Positions 25,503 to 33,889 of a stretch of 64,000 nucleotides of DNA are shown piece by piece (the first letter of the stretch is position 1; each line of letters opens with the position of its first letter). The notes beneath the pieces were generated by a model, which did not search any database, had not been told where the DNA came from, and saw only the letters and a list, made by a program, of their open reading frames with translations. This stretch comes from Terriglobus albidus (lineage in GTDB: Bacteria; Acidobacteriota; Terriglobia; Terriglobales; Acidobacteriaceae): contig NZ_JAGTAS010000019.1 of the NCBI RefSeq assembly GCF_025685425.1, forward strand, positions 1 through 64,000. The letters run 5' to 3'. A program made the translations under genes and the position numbers.

Positions 25503-27995
25503 TCACATCAGATGAACCGCATCCACATCGGCGATCAATGCCGCGCGCGGGATCTGTTGTTCGGCTGCGTGCGCCAGCATGGCGCGCAGGGCCTCGGACA
25601 ACGCTGCACGGCTCTCTGACTTCAGCACGAAGTGGAAACGATAGATCCGCTTGATGCGCGAGAGCGGAGCTGTCGCCGGACCGATGATGCGGACCTTCGG
25701 CAGAGAGATCTTTTCCAGGAAGCGTCCGAGCGTGGCTGCCCATCCCGCTGCCTGCTCCAGATGGTCGGATTGAATGACCAGGTTTGCGAGCGCCGTAAAT
25801 GGGGGATAGTGCATCCATCGCCGGTACTGCAGCTCTTTCTGAACGAAGGCGTGAAAGTCGTGCTGCTGTGCGAACTTCATGGCGTAGTGCTCAGGATGGT
25901 AGCTCTGCACCACGACGCGTCCTGGTTTGTCACCGCGTCCGGCGCGGCCGCTGACCTGGGTAAGCAGTTGAAAGACGCGTTCCGCGGCGCGGAAGTCCGG
26001 CAGCCCGAGAGCAAAGTCCGCACCGACAACCCCGACCAGCGTCACACCGTGGATGTCATGGCCCTTGGCGATCATCTGCGTGCCTACCAGGAGGTTGATC
26101 TCGCCCGAGTGAAGCCGCGTAAGCAGGCGTTCCATGTCCGCGCGGCCGCGCACGGTGTCGCGGTCCATGCGGCCGATGCGTGCGTTGTGAAAGATTTCTG
26201 CCAGCCTCTCCTCTCCCTGCTGCGAGCCTGCGCCCAGGTAGTAGAGGTGTTCTGACTGGCAGTGAGGGCAGACCTGCGGTACGGTGCGACGGAAGCCGCA
26301 GTAGTGGCATTCCAGCCGTTGCCCGGCGCGTGCGTGGTCGTCCATCTCATCCACGCGGCCATGCTTGTGATACGTCATGGCGATAGCGCAGTTCTGGCAC
26401 TCGATCTTTTCACCGCACGAACGGCACATCACCACGAAGCTGTAGCCGCGGCGATTGAGCAGGATGATGGCCTGCTCGCCGCGCTCCAATGTGGCGCGGG
26501 TCTCTTCAATCAGCGTACGCGAGAAGATCTGGTCGGCGCCGGTCTGCTGGAACTCCGCTCGCATGTCGATGAGTTCGACCTCAGGCAGTGGGCGGTTAGA
26601 GACACGGTCCGGCATCTCGACGCGCGCATACTTGCCACGCTGGGCGTTGTGCCAGCTCTCAAGGGATGGAGTTGCGGAGCCAAGGGCGATGGCAGCGCCG
26701 TTCAGTTTGGCGCGAATGATCGCCGTATCGCGTGCGTGGTAACGCGGTGTCTCCTCCTGCTTGTAGCTGCCGTCGTGTTCTTCATCCACGAGGATGAGCC
26801 CAAGGTTCTGCGCCGGAGCGAAGATGGCGGAGCGTGTGCCGACGACGATAGGAGCTTCGCCGCGGCGAATGCGATGCCATTGCTCGGCGCGTTCATCGGG
26901 TGAGAGCTGCGAGTGCAGCAGAGCCACCTGCGATCCGAAGGCCGCGTACAGTTGAGCGGCCATCGCTGGCGTGAGGCCGATTTCAGGAACGAGAAGAATA
27001 GCTGCCTTGCCGCGATCGAGCGCGGCCTGCATGGCGGCGAAGTAGACTGCTGTCTTGCCGCTGCCGGTTACGCCATAGAGCAGGATGGGCTGGAACTGTT
27101 CCGCAGGGGAGTCGAGCGCGGCAACGATGGCGTCGGCGGCGGCCTGCTGCTGCGGGTTCAGCGTGTGCTCATGGGCGTGTTTCTTGCCGGGTGCGTGCAC
27201 TGCTCCCAGATGGAAGTTCTCCGGAACCTCTTCGATGGTGACCATGCCACGCCGGACCAGCGTGCCGAGCGTTGTCTGCGGCACCGGAAGCCCGCGCAGG
27301 TCAGCGAGCCTCATCCTTCCGTTGACGGCGGCTAACTCCGACAGCAGACGCATCTGGTTGGCGTTCAGCTTGGGCAAGCGTGCGTCGGGAACCAACACGG
27401 CCACGCGCTCCATACGGCGGGCATCGCGCTGTTCGGCGACGGTCTCGCGGACCAGCCACTTTTTGCGCACCATGCCTTCCAGCAGAGCCTTGTTGGCTCC
27501 AGTGCTGGAGCGGATGCGGCCCGGCCGCAGGGCATCGCCCGCTTCCAGCAGATTCAGCACGGCGTATTCGCGGTTCTGATCCTCGGGCGAGAGCTTGCTC
27601 CGGCGGGAGGAGCCGAGCTCGGCTCCCTGGTAGAGGATGGTACGTCCGGTCTCGCTGATGCGATAGGTGATGTCGCGGCGGACTTCCGCCATCAGCGGCA
27701 GCATGCCGCGCAGCACCTCGCCCAAAGGAGCCAGATAGTAGGTTGCGATCCAGCCGGCAAGCTCCATCAGCTCTGGGGAGATCACGGCTTCGATGTCGAG
27801 CACCTGCTGAATCGGCCTGGTCTCGATTTCGGGAGGAGGCGGCGTGTCATGGACTTTGACGACAATGCCCATCAGCTTCTGCCCAGAGAAGGGAACCAGA
27901 ACGCGGGCTCCGACAGCCGGCACGACGCCATTCACCGCGTAGGTAAACGGTCGGTCCAGGGGGACGGGCAGAGCGATGTCGGCAAAGCGGGACAC
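25503..27995 (-). CDS. priA: primosomal replication restart helicase PriA
   Basis: Superfamily 2 helicase that reloads the replisome at stalled forks. The N-terminal DNA-binding domain starts FADIALPVPLDRPFTYAVN. Walker A GVTGSGKT is near residue 308 and the DEEH box (VDEEHDGSYKQEE) near 404. The zinc-binding insert has paired cysteines in CRSCGEKIECQNC, CHYCG and CPHC. The C-terminal helicase motifs GTQMIAKGHD and QVSGRAGRGDKPG follow. The 830-residue length is slightly above typical. It stands alone, converging on the M50 gene across family A repeats. Confidence 0.97.
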   Translation of the reverse strand: MSRFADIALPVPLDRPFTYAVNGVVPAVGARVLVPFSGQKLMGIVVKVHDTPPPPEIETRPIQQVLDIEAVISPELMELAGWIATYYLAPLGEVLRGMLPLMAEVRRDITYRISETGRTILYQGAELGSSRRSKLSPEDQNREYAVLNLLEAGDALRPGRIRSSTGANKALLEGMVRKKWLVRETVAEQRDARRMERVAVLVPDARLPKLNANQMRLLSELAAVNGRMRLADLRGLPVPQTTLGTLVRRGMVTIEEVPENFHLGAVHAPGKKHAHEHTLNPQQQAAADAIVAALDSPAEQFQPILLYGVTGSGKTAVYFAAMQAALDRGKAAILLVPEIGLTPAMAAQLYAAFGSQVALLHSQLSPDERAEQWHRIRRGEAPIVVGTRSAIFAPAQNLGLILVDEEHDGSYKQEETPRYHARDTAIIRAKLNGAAIALGSATPSLESWHNAQRGKYARVEMPDRVSNRPLPEVELIDMRAEFQQTGADQIFSRTLIEETRATLERGEQAIILLNRRGYSFVVMCRSCGEKIECQNCAIAMTYHKHGRVDEMDDHARAGQRLECHYCGFRRTVPQVCPHCQSEHLYYLGAGSQQGEERLAEIFHNARIGRMDRDTVRGRADMERLLTRLHSGEINLLVGTQMIAKGHDIHGVTLVGVVGADFALGLPDFRAAERVFQLLTQVSGRAGRGDKPGRVVVQSYHPEHYAMKFAQQHDFHAFVQKELQYRRWMHYPPFTALANLVIQSDHLEQAAGWAATLGRFLEKISLPKVRIIGPATAPLSRIKRIYRFHFVLKSESRAALSEALRAMLAHAAEQQIPRAALIADVDAVHLM

Positions 27996-28291
27996 TGGTT
28001 CTAGGGTACGAGGATTGAGTGCGGATATGTGGTCTGGATTTGCCCTCAGCGGATAAAGCCGCCGTCTGTGGAACGTTTGTACGGGACGGCTGAAGCCGTC
28101 CCCTTAAGCAAGACATTCGCACCGTAGGTGCGAACTAGTTGCGCGGTGCGCAACGGTTTTGCTTAAGGGCATGGCTTCAGCCATGCCGGAGTTGAGCTGC
28201 GAAGGAAGCGGCTTTAGCCGCTGAGGGAAATGTGTTGGAGAGCGGATTTCTCCGCCACGCTACGAAATGACAAAACAAAAAAGCGGTTTAC
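27996..28291. repeat. family B repeats, locus 3
   Basis: No gene. From 28045 to 28285: CTCAGCGGATAAAGCCGC, GGGACGGCTGAAGCCGTCCC (28083-28102), TTCGCACCGTAGGTGCGAA (28117-28135), GTTGCGCGGTGCGCAAC, GGCATGGCTTCAGCCATGCC (28168-28187), AGCGGCTTTAGCCGCTGAGG (28207-28226), then GCGGATTTCTCCGCCACGCTACGAAATGACA-like text. It lies between co-directional genes. Confidence 0.75.
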
Positions 28292-29281
28292 TTACCGGTC
28301 GCGGTCGACGACGTAGCCGGGCACCCAAAGCAGGGCGCGCTTGGCGTCGGTGTCGGGGAGGTCGGCGATCGAGAGCCGTGCTGCCTCGGCGTAGGCGCAG
28401 GCGGTGTCGTGCGCGTACTCGAGCGAGCCGTGCCGTTCCAGGATCTCCAGAATCTGCGAATGAGCGACGCGCTGGAAGCTGCGGTCGGCGAGTACCGTGC
28501 GGATGGCCTCGCGGTCGGCGCCGGTGCCGCGCTCCAGGGCGTGGATCACGGCCAGGGTCGCCTTGCCTTCGCGAAGATCGCTGGCGACCGGCTTGCCCAG
28601 GGTGGACTCGGTCGCGGTGAGGTCCAGTACATCGTCGATGATCTGGAAGGCCAGGCCGAGGTTGCGGCCGTATTCGCCGAGCTGTGCCTCAATCGCCTCC
28701 GGGGCGCCGGCGACGGTTGCGCCGAGCTGCATTGAGACTTTGAAGAGGCAGGCGGTCTTGCGGAAGATCAGGTCGAAGTACTCTTCCTCGTTGATCAGGT
28801 GGCCAAGCTTCTGCATCTGCAGCAGCTCGCCTTCGACCATCTGCTGGGTTAGTGAGATCAGCAGGTCGAGAATGTGGAAGTTCTGCTCCTGCAGCGCCGC
28901 GTTGAAGGCCTGCATATAGAGCCAGTCGCCGGCCAGGACGCATTTGGAGTTGCCCCAGGTGGTGTTGGAGCTGGGACGGCCGCGGCGGGTGTCCGCCTCG
29001 TCGATGATGTCGTCGTGTACCAGGGTGGCGGTGTGCAGCATCTCGACGACTGATCCCAGCCGGATGCGCGATTCGCCCTCGAATCCCAGAGCCTTGGCGC
29101 TGAGCAGCAACAACAGCGGGCGAATGCGCTTGCCGCCGCCGGCGATGAGATAGCTGCCGATCTCGGTGATGACTTCCACCTGGGAGTGCGACTGTGAGAC
29201 GAACTCCCGCTCGATGGCGGCAAGATCGTCGCGCAGCAGGTCGAAGACCTCTTTCGCCGTCGCTATCTGCAAATCACTCAC
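28292..29281 (-). CDS. trans-polyprenyl diphosphate synthase
   Basis: Chain-elongating prenyltransferase condensing isopentenyl diphosphate units, probably the octaprenyl or similar enzyme supplying the quinone side chain. The first aspartate-rich motif is LVHDDIIDEADTRRG and the second is FQIIDDVLDLT; GGGKRIRPLLLLLS precedes them. I start at the GTG at 29281 (VSDLQIATAKEVFDLL), giving 329 residues. The longer frame to 29476 overlaps a credible upstream gene, and its first 65 residues are unlike the family. Chain length is not predictable with confidence from the motif region. Confidence 0.9.
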   Translation of the reverse strand: MSDLQIATAKEVFDLLRDDLAAIEREFVSQSHSQVEVITEIGSYLIAGGGKRIRPLLLLLSAKALGFEGESRIRLGSVVEMLHTATLVHDDIIDEADTRRGRPSSNTTWGNSKCVLAGDWLYMQAFNAALQEQNFHILDLLISLTQQMVEGELLQMQKLGHLINEEEYFDLIFRKTACLFKVSMQLGATVAGAPEAIEAQLGEYGRNLGLAFQIIDDVLDLTATESTLGKPVASDLREGKATLAVIHALERGTGADREAIRTVLADRSFQRVAHSQILEILERHGSLEYAHDTACAYAEAARLSIADLPDTDAKRALLWVPGYVVDRDR

Positions 29282-29298
29282 TCTTTTGAATGTACCAG

Positions 29299-29586
29299 TT
29301 ACTTGAGCGAAGGTGCGGGTTGAGAGACGCTGCGTTGCCGGAGCCGGACGATTACCGCGCTGAGACCGAACAGCAGCAGCAGGTCCAGCGTGAGTCCTGT
29401 CCAGATCCACCCTCCAGGCCCCGCAAAGCCGGGGTCGATGTAGTAGTGGAAGGGCCATCCATGGGGAGTAACGCAAGTTGGGCAGGGCGGGCGAAGGTGC
29501 CGCGTAGCTCCGTCGATGAACTCAGCGAGAACACCAAGAACCACGGCAGTCTGGATATATTGGACGACTACCGCGGTTCTGGTCAT
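29299..29586 (-). CDS. small two-helix membrane protein
   Basis: Unrecognised 95-residue protein. Two hydrophobic segments (about residues 4-24 and 59-80) flank a loop containing CPTCVTPHGWPFHYYIDPGFAG. The CPTC pair could bind metal or form a disulfide. Support for its reality: the ATG at 29586 lies directly after the right arm of a family E element, and the frame ends 17 bases before the prenyl synthase start, giving tidy gene spacing. Function unknown. Confidence 0.6.
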   Translation of the reverse strand: MTRTAVVVQYIQTAVVLGVLAEFIDGATRHLRPPCPTCVTPHGWPFHYYIDPGFAGPGGWIWTGLTLDLLLLFGLSAVIVRLRQRSVSQPAPSLK

Positions 29587-29712
29587 AGGCTCGGGCGTTT
29601 CCCTGTCGGTGTAGTGTAGAGCTTCCGTATCCTATCGACCGGGTGTTTTCCGCAATGAAAAACGCGTTGCCCGAACCCTTTTGGGAAACCCAGCAACAGG
29701 GAAACGCTCTAG
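29587..29712 (-). repeat. family E composite hairpin between yajQ and the 95-residue gene
   Basis: On the minus strand the element starts with the yajQ stop TAG (29709-29711) and ends at the base before the ATG of the next gene (29586). The arms GCGTTTCCCTGT (plus strand 29595-29606) and ACAGGGAAACGC (29696-29707) are perfectly complementary over 12 bases. An inner palindrome GTTTTCCGCAATGAAAAAC lies at about 29644-29662. It matches the architecture of the copies at 23890 and 31321. Confidence 0.85.
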
Positions 29713-30209
29713 TTCGAGCGATAGTTGGTGAACTGCAGGTCGATGCCCAGGTCTTTGCCGCGCAGCAGAGCGATGATGTCCTGTAACACGTCGCGGTCCT
29801 TGGAGGCGATGCGGACGGTATCGCCCTGGATGGAGGCCTGAGCCTTCTTCTTGGAGTCCTTGATCAGGGCAACAATCTGTTTGGCTTTCTCGGAGGGGAT
29901 GCCCTGCTGCAGCTTGATCTTCTGCCGGGCCGATCCGTGCGAGCCTTGCTCGATCTTTTCAAAGTTCAGGTTCTTGAGGGAGATGCCGCGCTTCACCAGC
30001 TTCTGCTGCAGGATCTCGCTGACCGCCTTCAGCTTGTACTCGTCCGCGGCGGCGGTCTGGACCACGTCCTGACCTTCAAGGGCGATCTCACCCTTCGCGT
30101 CCTTCAGATCGAAGCGGGCCTTTACTTCTTTCAACGCCTGTTCAATGGCGTTCCGTACTTCCTGGATATCTACTTTGCTGACAACATCAAACGAGTTCTC
30201 GCCTGCCAT
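29709..30209 (-). CDS. yajQ: YajQ-family nucleotide-binding protein
   Basis: Small two-domain ferredoxin-like protein of 166 residues. Family hallmarks: NSFDVVSKVDIQEVRNAIEQALKE at the start, ARFDLKDAKGEI, KLVKRGISLKNLNF, KIKLQQGIPSEKAKQIVALIKDSKKKAQASIQGD and RIASKDRDVLQDIIALLRGKDLGIDLQFTNYR at the end (read in segments). Some YajQ homologues bind cyclic di-GMP and act as effectors, which would fit the diguanylate cyclase at 6927; that link is inference. The ribosome site ACGGAG lies between the MITE and the ATG. Confidence 0.94.
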   Translation of the reverse strand: MAGENSFDVVSKVDIQEVRNAIEQALKEVKARFDLKDAKGEIALEGQDVVQTAAADEYKLKAVSEILQQKLVKRGISLKNLNFEKIEQGSHGSARQKIKLQQGIPSEKAKQIVALIKDSKKKAQASIQGDTVRIASKDRDVLQDIIALLRGKDLGIDLQFTNYRSN

Positions 30210-30224
30210 GTTTTTCTCCGTGGT

Positions 30225-30495
30225 CTAGGGTGTGTCATCAAACTCCTGCCGCCAGCGCCGGGAGCAGATTTTTCTGAGCTCTAGGAGTGAGGAGAGAACT
30301 GTAGCTGGCCTACTGGAACGACGAGTGACGAAGAGATCGGGAAAATCTGCCCCGGCCCTGCGGGTTGCGGCGCAAATTCTCCCATACTTCGTTGTCGTCC
30401 TCGACTGTGGACCCGCCACAGCCTTCGGCCTCCGCCTCGTCTGGATCAATTTGCGCTCGCAACGCTGGCGACAGGAGTTTGATGACACACCCTAG
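30225..30495. mobile_element. MITE-like element with 33-nt terminal inverted repeats
   Basis: A 271-bp element without a transposase. The ends 30225-30257 and 30463-30495 are inverted copies of each other with one mismatch in 33 bases; each begins CTAGGGTGTGTCATCAAAC. Two inner stems are present, GCAGATTTT/AAAATCTGC (30264-30349) and GCGCAAATT/AATTTGCGC (30370-30456), so one strand can fold into a three-way junction. CTAG at both outer ends may be the target duplication or part of the repeat. It separates tatD and yajQ, and its right end contains the tatD stop. No second copy was noticed in the window. Confidence 0.85.
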
Positions 30496-31319
30496 CTTAC
30501 GCCAAAGATGCGCCGGAAGTTGGCGGTCGTCGCCTGGGCAAAATCCTCCGGCGTCAGCCCGCGAGCGGCGGCGATGGCGGCGGCGGTGTACGCCGTGTAG
30601 GCGGGTTCGTTGCGCTGGCCGCGGTGGGGAATCGGAGCCAGATAAGGGGCATCGGTCTCCACCAGAATGCGGTCCAACGGAGTCGAGATAGCCACAGCCA
30701 TCAGGTCCTTGGATTTCGGGAAGGTCGTGTGTCCTGCGAAAGAGAGGACGAAGTTGTTTTTAAGGCTTCGGTCGGCGTGCTGCTGTGTTCCGCTGAAGCA
30801 GTGCATGACGCCGGTGATGTCGTGCGGTGTCCAGTGCTCTTCGATCAGGGCGAAGAGATCATTCCACACATCCAGACCAGGGAAGTTCGGGGTGCCGTCG
30901 TTGGGGCGGCAGTGGATCAGGATAGGCTTGCGCGCCGCCACGGCAATCTGCATCTGCCGTACGAAGCATGCCGCCTGAATCTCCGGTGCGGGTGACTCGG
31001 CGTGGTAGTAGTCCAGGCCAATCTCGCCGACGGCGATGCAGTTCGGATCCTGGACAAGCTGCTCCAGACGCGCATAGTCGGCCTGGGTGGCCTCATGTGC
31101 ATTGCCGGGGTAGATGCCGGCGCTGGCGTAGACAGCGGGCGTCGACGCGGTGGCAGGGCGAGCCAGCGCCAGGCCGTTGCCCATATACGCCGGGCCTTCG
31201 CCGATCCCGATGGTCAGGATGGTCCGGACGCCGGCGGCATGGGAGCGCGCCAGCACGGCGTCCAGATCCTCGGCAAAGCGAGGATTGTCCAGATGACAGT
31301 GCGAATCGACCAGATGCAT
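30492..31319 (-). CDS. tatD: TatD-family metal-dependent DNase
   Basis: Amidohydrolase-type nuclease of 275 residues. Metal ligands appear as HCH in VDSHCHLDNP at the start, Glu in VGEIGLDYYH, His in PILIHCRPN, His in GVMHCFSG and Asp in LVETDAPYLAP, in the family order. It starts at 31319 directly behind the family E hairpin, whose right arm supplies the AGGAG ribosome site ten bases upstream. The stop codon TAG falls within the CTAG terminus of the MITE. It follows metG in the same direction, an arrangement common in many bacteria. Confidence 0.94.
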   Translation of the reverse strand: MHLVDSHCHLDNPRFAEDLDAVLARSHAAGVRTILTIGIGEGPAYMGNGLALARPATASTPAVYASAGIYPGNAHEATQADYARLEQLVQDPNCIAVGEIGLDYYHAESPAPEIQAACFVRQMQIAVAARKPILIHCRPNDGTPNFPGLDVWNDLFALIEEHWTPHDITGVMHCFSGTQQHADRSLKNNFVLSFAGHTTFPKSKDLMAVAISTPLDRILVETDAPYLAPIPHRGQRNEPAYTAYTAAAIAAARGLTPEDFAQATTANFRRIFGVS

Positions 31320-31434
31320 GAGAGTAATTCTCCTAAAAGTGTAGAGCGGAGTTTTGGCTGTTTGCGCCGTTTTCCGCGAAGAAAACGGCATTCGCGGATT
31401 TATCCAACTCCACAGTATTAGGAGAATTGCTCTA
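31320..31434 (-). repeat. family E composite hairpin between metG and tatD
   Basis: On the minus strand it begins at the metG stop TAG (31432-31434) and ends at the tatD ATG. The outer arms are plus-strand AGAGTAATTCTCCTAA (31321-31336) and TTAGGAGAATTGCTCT (31418-31433), complementary at 15 of 16 positions. A perfect inner palindrome, GCCGTTTTCCGCG..AAAACGGC, lies at 31366-31389. Compared with other copies the outer stem sequence differs on both sides, so pairing is kept. The SD of tatD (AGGAG) lies in the paired right arm. Confidence 0.9.
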
Positions 31435-33561
31435 CTTCAGGCGTGCTCCCAGCGGCAGACTTTCGAGGAAGGTGGCCAGGTAGGGATGCCCGTGGTCGCC
31501 GATGCTGGCGGCCACAATCATGCCGTTCGACTCCAGACCACGCATCTTGCGGGGAGCGAGGTTCGCAACAATGACAACCGTCCGGCCGATGAGCTGTTCG
31601 GGCTCATAGAACTCGGCAATGCCGGAGAGGATCTGCCGTTGCTCGAAGCCCAGGTCTACCTGCAGCTTCAGCAGCTTGTCCGCCTTGGGAATGCGCTCCG
31701 CCGCGAGCACCTTGGCGACGCGCAGGTCGACCTTGGCGAAGTCGTCGATGGTGATGGTCTCGGCGATAGCGGGAATGCCGTTGGCATTCTCTGCGGGAGC
31801 AGCGGCCTGTGCAGGTGCAGAGACTTCGGCGACTGCTGTGGCGGCTTCGGTGGCAACGGGCTTCTGTTCGGTGTCAGTCATCTTCTGAATCAGTTCCTTG
31901 GGTGCGCGCGGGAAGATAGGAGCAAGCGTGCCCAGCTTCGTGCCCGGCTGTAGTCCGCCCCATTCGAGGTTTTTGAGTTCACCACTGTTGGCAGCCTCAG
32001 TCATTTGGCCGAGTCCGAGTTGCGCCCAGACCTTGCAGGTGGTGTAAGGGAGATAGGGATAGAGCGCCGCAGTCAGATGACGGATCGCTTCCGTCGCGCT
32101 GTACAGCACCTCGGCAAGCTGTTCCTTCTTGGTCTCGTCAGCCGCGAGCTTCCACGGTGCATTGGCCGTGATGTAGCCGTCGGTGACGGCGATCAGATTC
32201 CAGATCCGCTGCAGATGCGCGCCGAAGTCGTAATCGGTCGGGACATCGCCCAAGAGGGCTTCGCGGGGATGAGAACCCATCGTCTCAGTGTTCGAGATGT
32301 TCGGGACAATGCCCCCGAAGTACTTCTCAATCATTGCCAGGGTGCGGCTGACCAGGTTGCCGTAACCGTTGGCGAGGTCGGAGTTATAGCGCTGCACCAG
32401 CGCATCGAAGCTGAAGCTGCCATCCTGGCCGAAGGGAATCTCGCGCATCAGGAAGTAACGCAACACGTCGGTTCCGAAGAGGTCTTGCTCTTCCGGCGTA
32501 GCTTCGGGCTTCAGGCTGCCGAAGGCGTCCAGAATGGTCTCGGCGCGCACGATATTGCCGCGCGACTTGCTCATCTTGCTCTCTTCGAAGAGCAGCCACC
32601 CATGCGCCTGCACCATCTTCGGCAGCGGCAGACCGGCCGCCAGAAGGAAGGCCGGCCAGTAGATGCAGTGGAAGCGGATGATCTCTTTGCCGACGAGGTG
32701 GAGATCGGCGGGCCAGAACTTGTCGTAGTTCTCGCAACCTTCCTGCGCAAAGCCGAGAGCAGTCATGTAGTTTGCCAGGGCATCCAGCCAGACGTAGATG
32801 ACGTGCTTCTGCTTGCTCTCGGAGGCGGCGGGCTCAGGGACGGGAATGCCCCAGTCGAAACTGGAGCGGGAGATGGAAAGGTCCTTCAGCGCTCCGGGAA
32901 TATAGGCTGTGCCGGCGGCGGAGAGCTCTAGCGACTCGGCGGGTGCGGCGGCGACATTGCCGCGCAGGAAGCTCAGCACCTCGTTGCGGCGAGCTTCCGG
33001 CTCGACAGCGAAGCGGCCCGACTCAATGAGATCGATCAGCTGAAGCTGAAAGCCCGAGAGGCGGAAGTAGAAGTTCTCTTCGGTGACGGTCTCCAGCGGA
33101 CGTCCGCAGTCAGGGCAGGGCGTTCCCGGGGGGAGATCGACAAAGGCCTCGTCGGAGACGCAGTAGCTGCCGGTATAGCTGTCCAGATAGATGTGTCCGC
33201 CCTCGTAGAGACGGTTGAACAGCGCCTGCACGCCCTTAGCGTGGCGTTTCTCGGTGGTGCGGATGTAGTCGTTGTAGGTGATACCCATCCGGTCCCACAG
33301 GGCACGGAAGTTGGCCGAGACCTCGTCGGTAAACTGCTGCGGCGTAATGCCGGCGGCTGCGGCGGAGCGCTGGACCTTCTGGCCGTGCTCATCGGTGCCG
33401 GTAAGGAGGTAGACGTTGTCGTTGCCGCGCAACAGGCGCTGGCGGCGCGCAATCGTATCGGCCGCGAGCGTGGTGTAGGCATGGCCGATGTGCGGACGCG
33501 CATTGACGTAGTAGATCGGCGTGGTCAGGTAGAAGGTGCCGGGCTTGTGCTGGTCAGACAT
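31432..33561 (-). CDS. metG: methionyl-tRNA synthetase
   Basis: Class I aminoacyl-tRNA synthetase of 709 residues charging initiator and elongator tRNA-Met. The HIGH-type motif appears as PHIGHAYT near residue 23, and ESKMSKSRGNIV carries the KMSKS loop near 329-333. A CPDCGRPLE zinc knuckle lies in the connective domain. The C-terminal 120 residues are a separate tRNA-binding (EMAP/Trbp111) domain: IDDFAKVDLRVAKVLAAERIPKADKLLKL and LAPRKMRGLESNGMIVAA (read in segments). An Ala- and Glu-rich linker (about 570-600) joins it. Its stop codon is the first three bases of a family E element. Confidence 0.97.
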   Translation of the reverse strand: MSDQHKPGTFYLTTPIYYVNARPHIGHAYTTLAADTIARRQRLLRGNDNVYLLTGTDEHGQKVQRSAAAAGITPQQFTDEVSANFRALWDRMGITYNDYIRTTEKRHAKGVQALFNRLYEGGHIYLDSYTGSYCVSDEAFVDLPPGTPCPDCGRPLETVTEENFYFRLSGFQLQLIDLIESGRFAVEPEARRNEVLSFLRGNVAAAPAESLELSAAGTAYIPGALKDLSISRSSFDWGIPVPEPAASESKQKHVIYVWLDALANYMTALGFAQEGCENYDKFWPADLHLVGKEIIRFHCIYWPAFLLAAGLPLPKMVQAHGWLLFEESKMSKSRGNIVRAETILDAFGSLKPEATPEEQDLFGTDVLRYFLMREIPFGQDGSFSFDALVQRYNSDLANGYGNLVSRTLAMIEKYFGGIVPNISNTETMGSHPREALLGDVPTDYDFGAHLQRIWNLIAVTDGYITANAPWKLAADETKKEQLAEVLYSATEAIRHLTAALYPYLPYTTCKVWAQLGLGQMTEAANSGELKNLEWGGLQPGTKLGTLAPIFPRAPKELIQKMTDTEQKPVATEAATAVAEVSAPAQAAAPAENANGIPAIAETITIDDFAKVDLRVAKVLAAERIPKADKLLKLQVDLGFEQRQILSGIAEFYEPEQLIGRTVVIVANLAPRKMRGLESNGMIVAASIGDHGHPYLATFLESLPLGARLK

Positions 33562-33889
33562 GGTCAGTTGTTAAGGATAACCGGGTGGGAGGCAGAGACC
33601 GGGTCAGACAAACGTGTTTATCGGGGTGGAAGCGCTGAAGGCGCGTTCTATACCAGCCTGGGGCAACGCCCCAGGTACTTGGTTCACAGAAACACGAAGG
33701 GCTGAAAGCCCGCTCTATATTTCTGGAGACATGGATCCGATACATCCTTAAGAATGGATTGACTGGCTGTACTGACAAACTATAGATCGGGCCTTCAGCC
33801 CTCGCCCCTCATTGGAACGAAAACCTGGGGCGTTGCCCCAGGCTGGTATGGAGCGCGCCTTCAGCGCTTGGAATCATCAGGTACCCGCC
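33562..33889. repeat. family A pair, locus 3
   Basis: No gene. The left arm 33631-33720 and inverted right arm 33780-33869 are separated by only about 60 bases, the shortest spacer of the six family A loci. Each arm carries AGCGCTGAAGGCGCG, the CCTGGGGCAACGCCCCAGG hairpin and GGGCTGAA(A)GCCCGCTCTATA. The metG promoter, if any, should lie at 33562-33630. Confidence 0.8.

Noticed and set aside
30225-30495. Two 87-codon frames on opposite strands that begin and end with nearly the same peptides
   Set aside because: They are produced by the inverted ends of the MITE (MSSNSCRQR.. and ..RWRQEFDDTP on both strands), not by genes.
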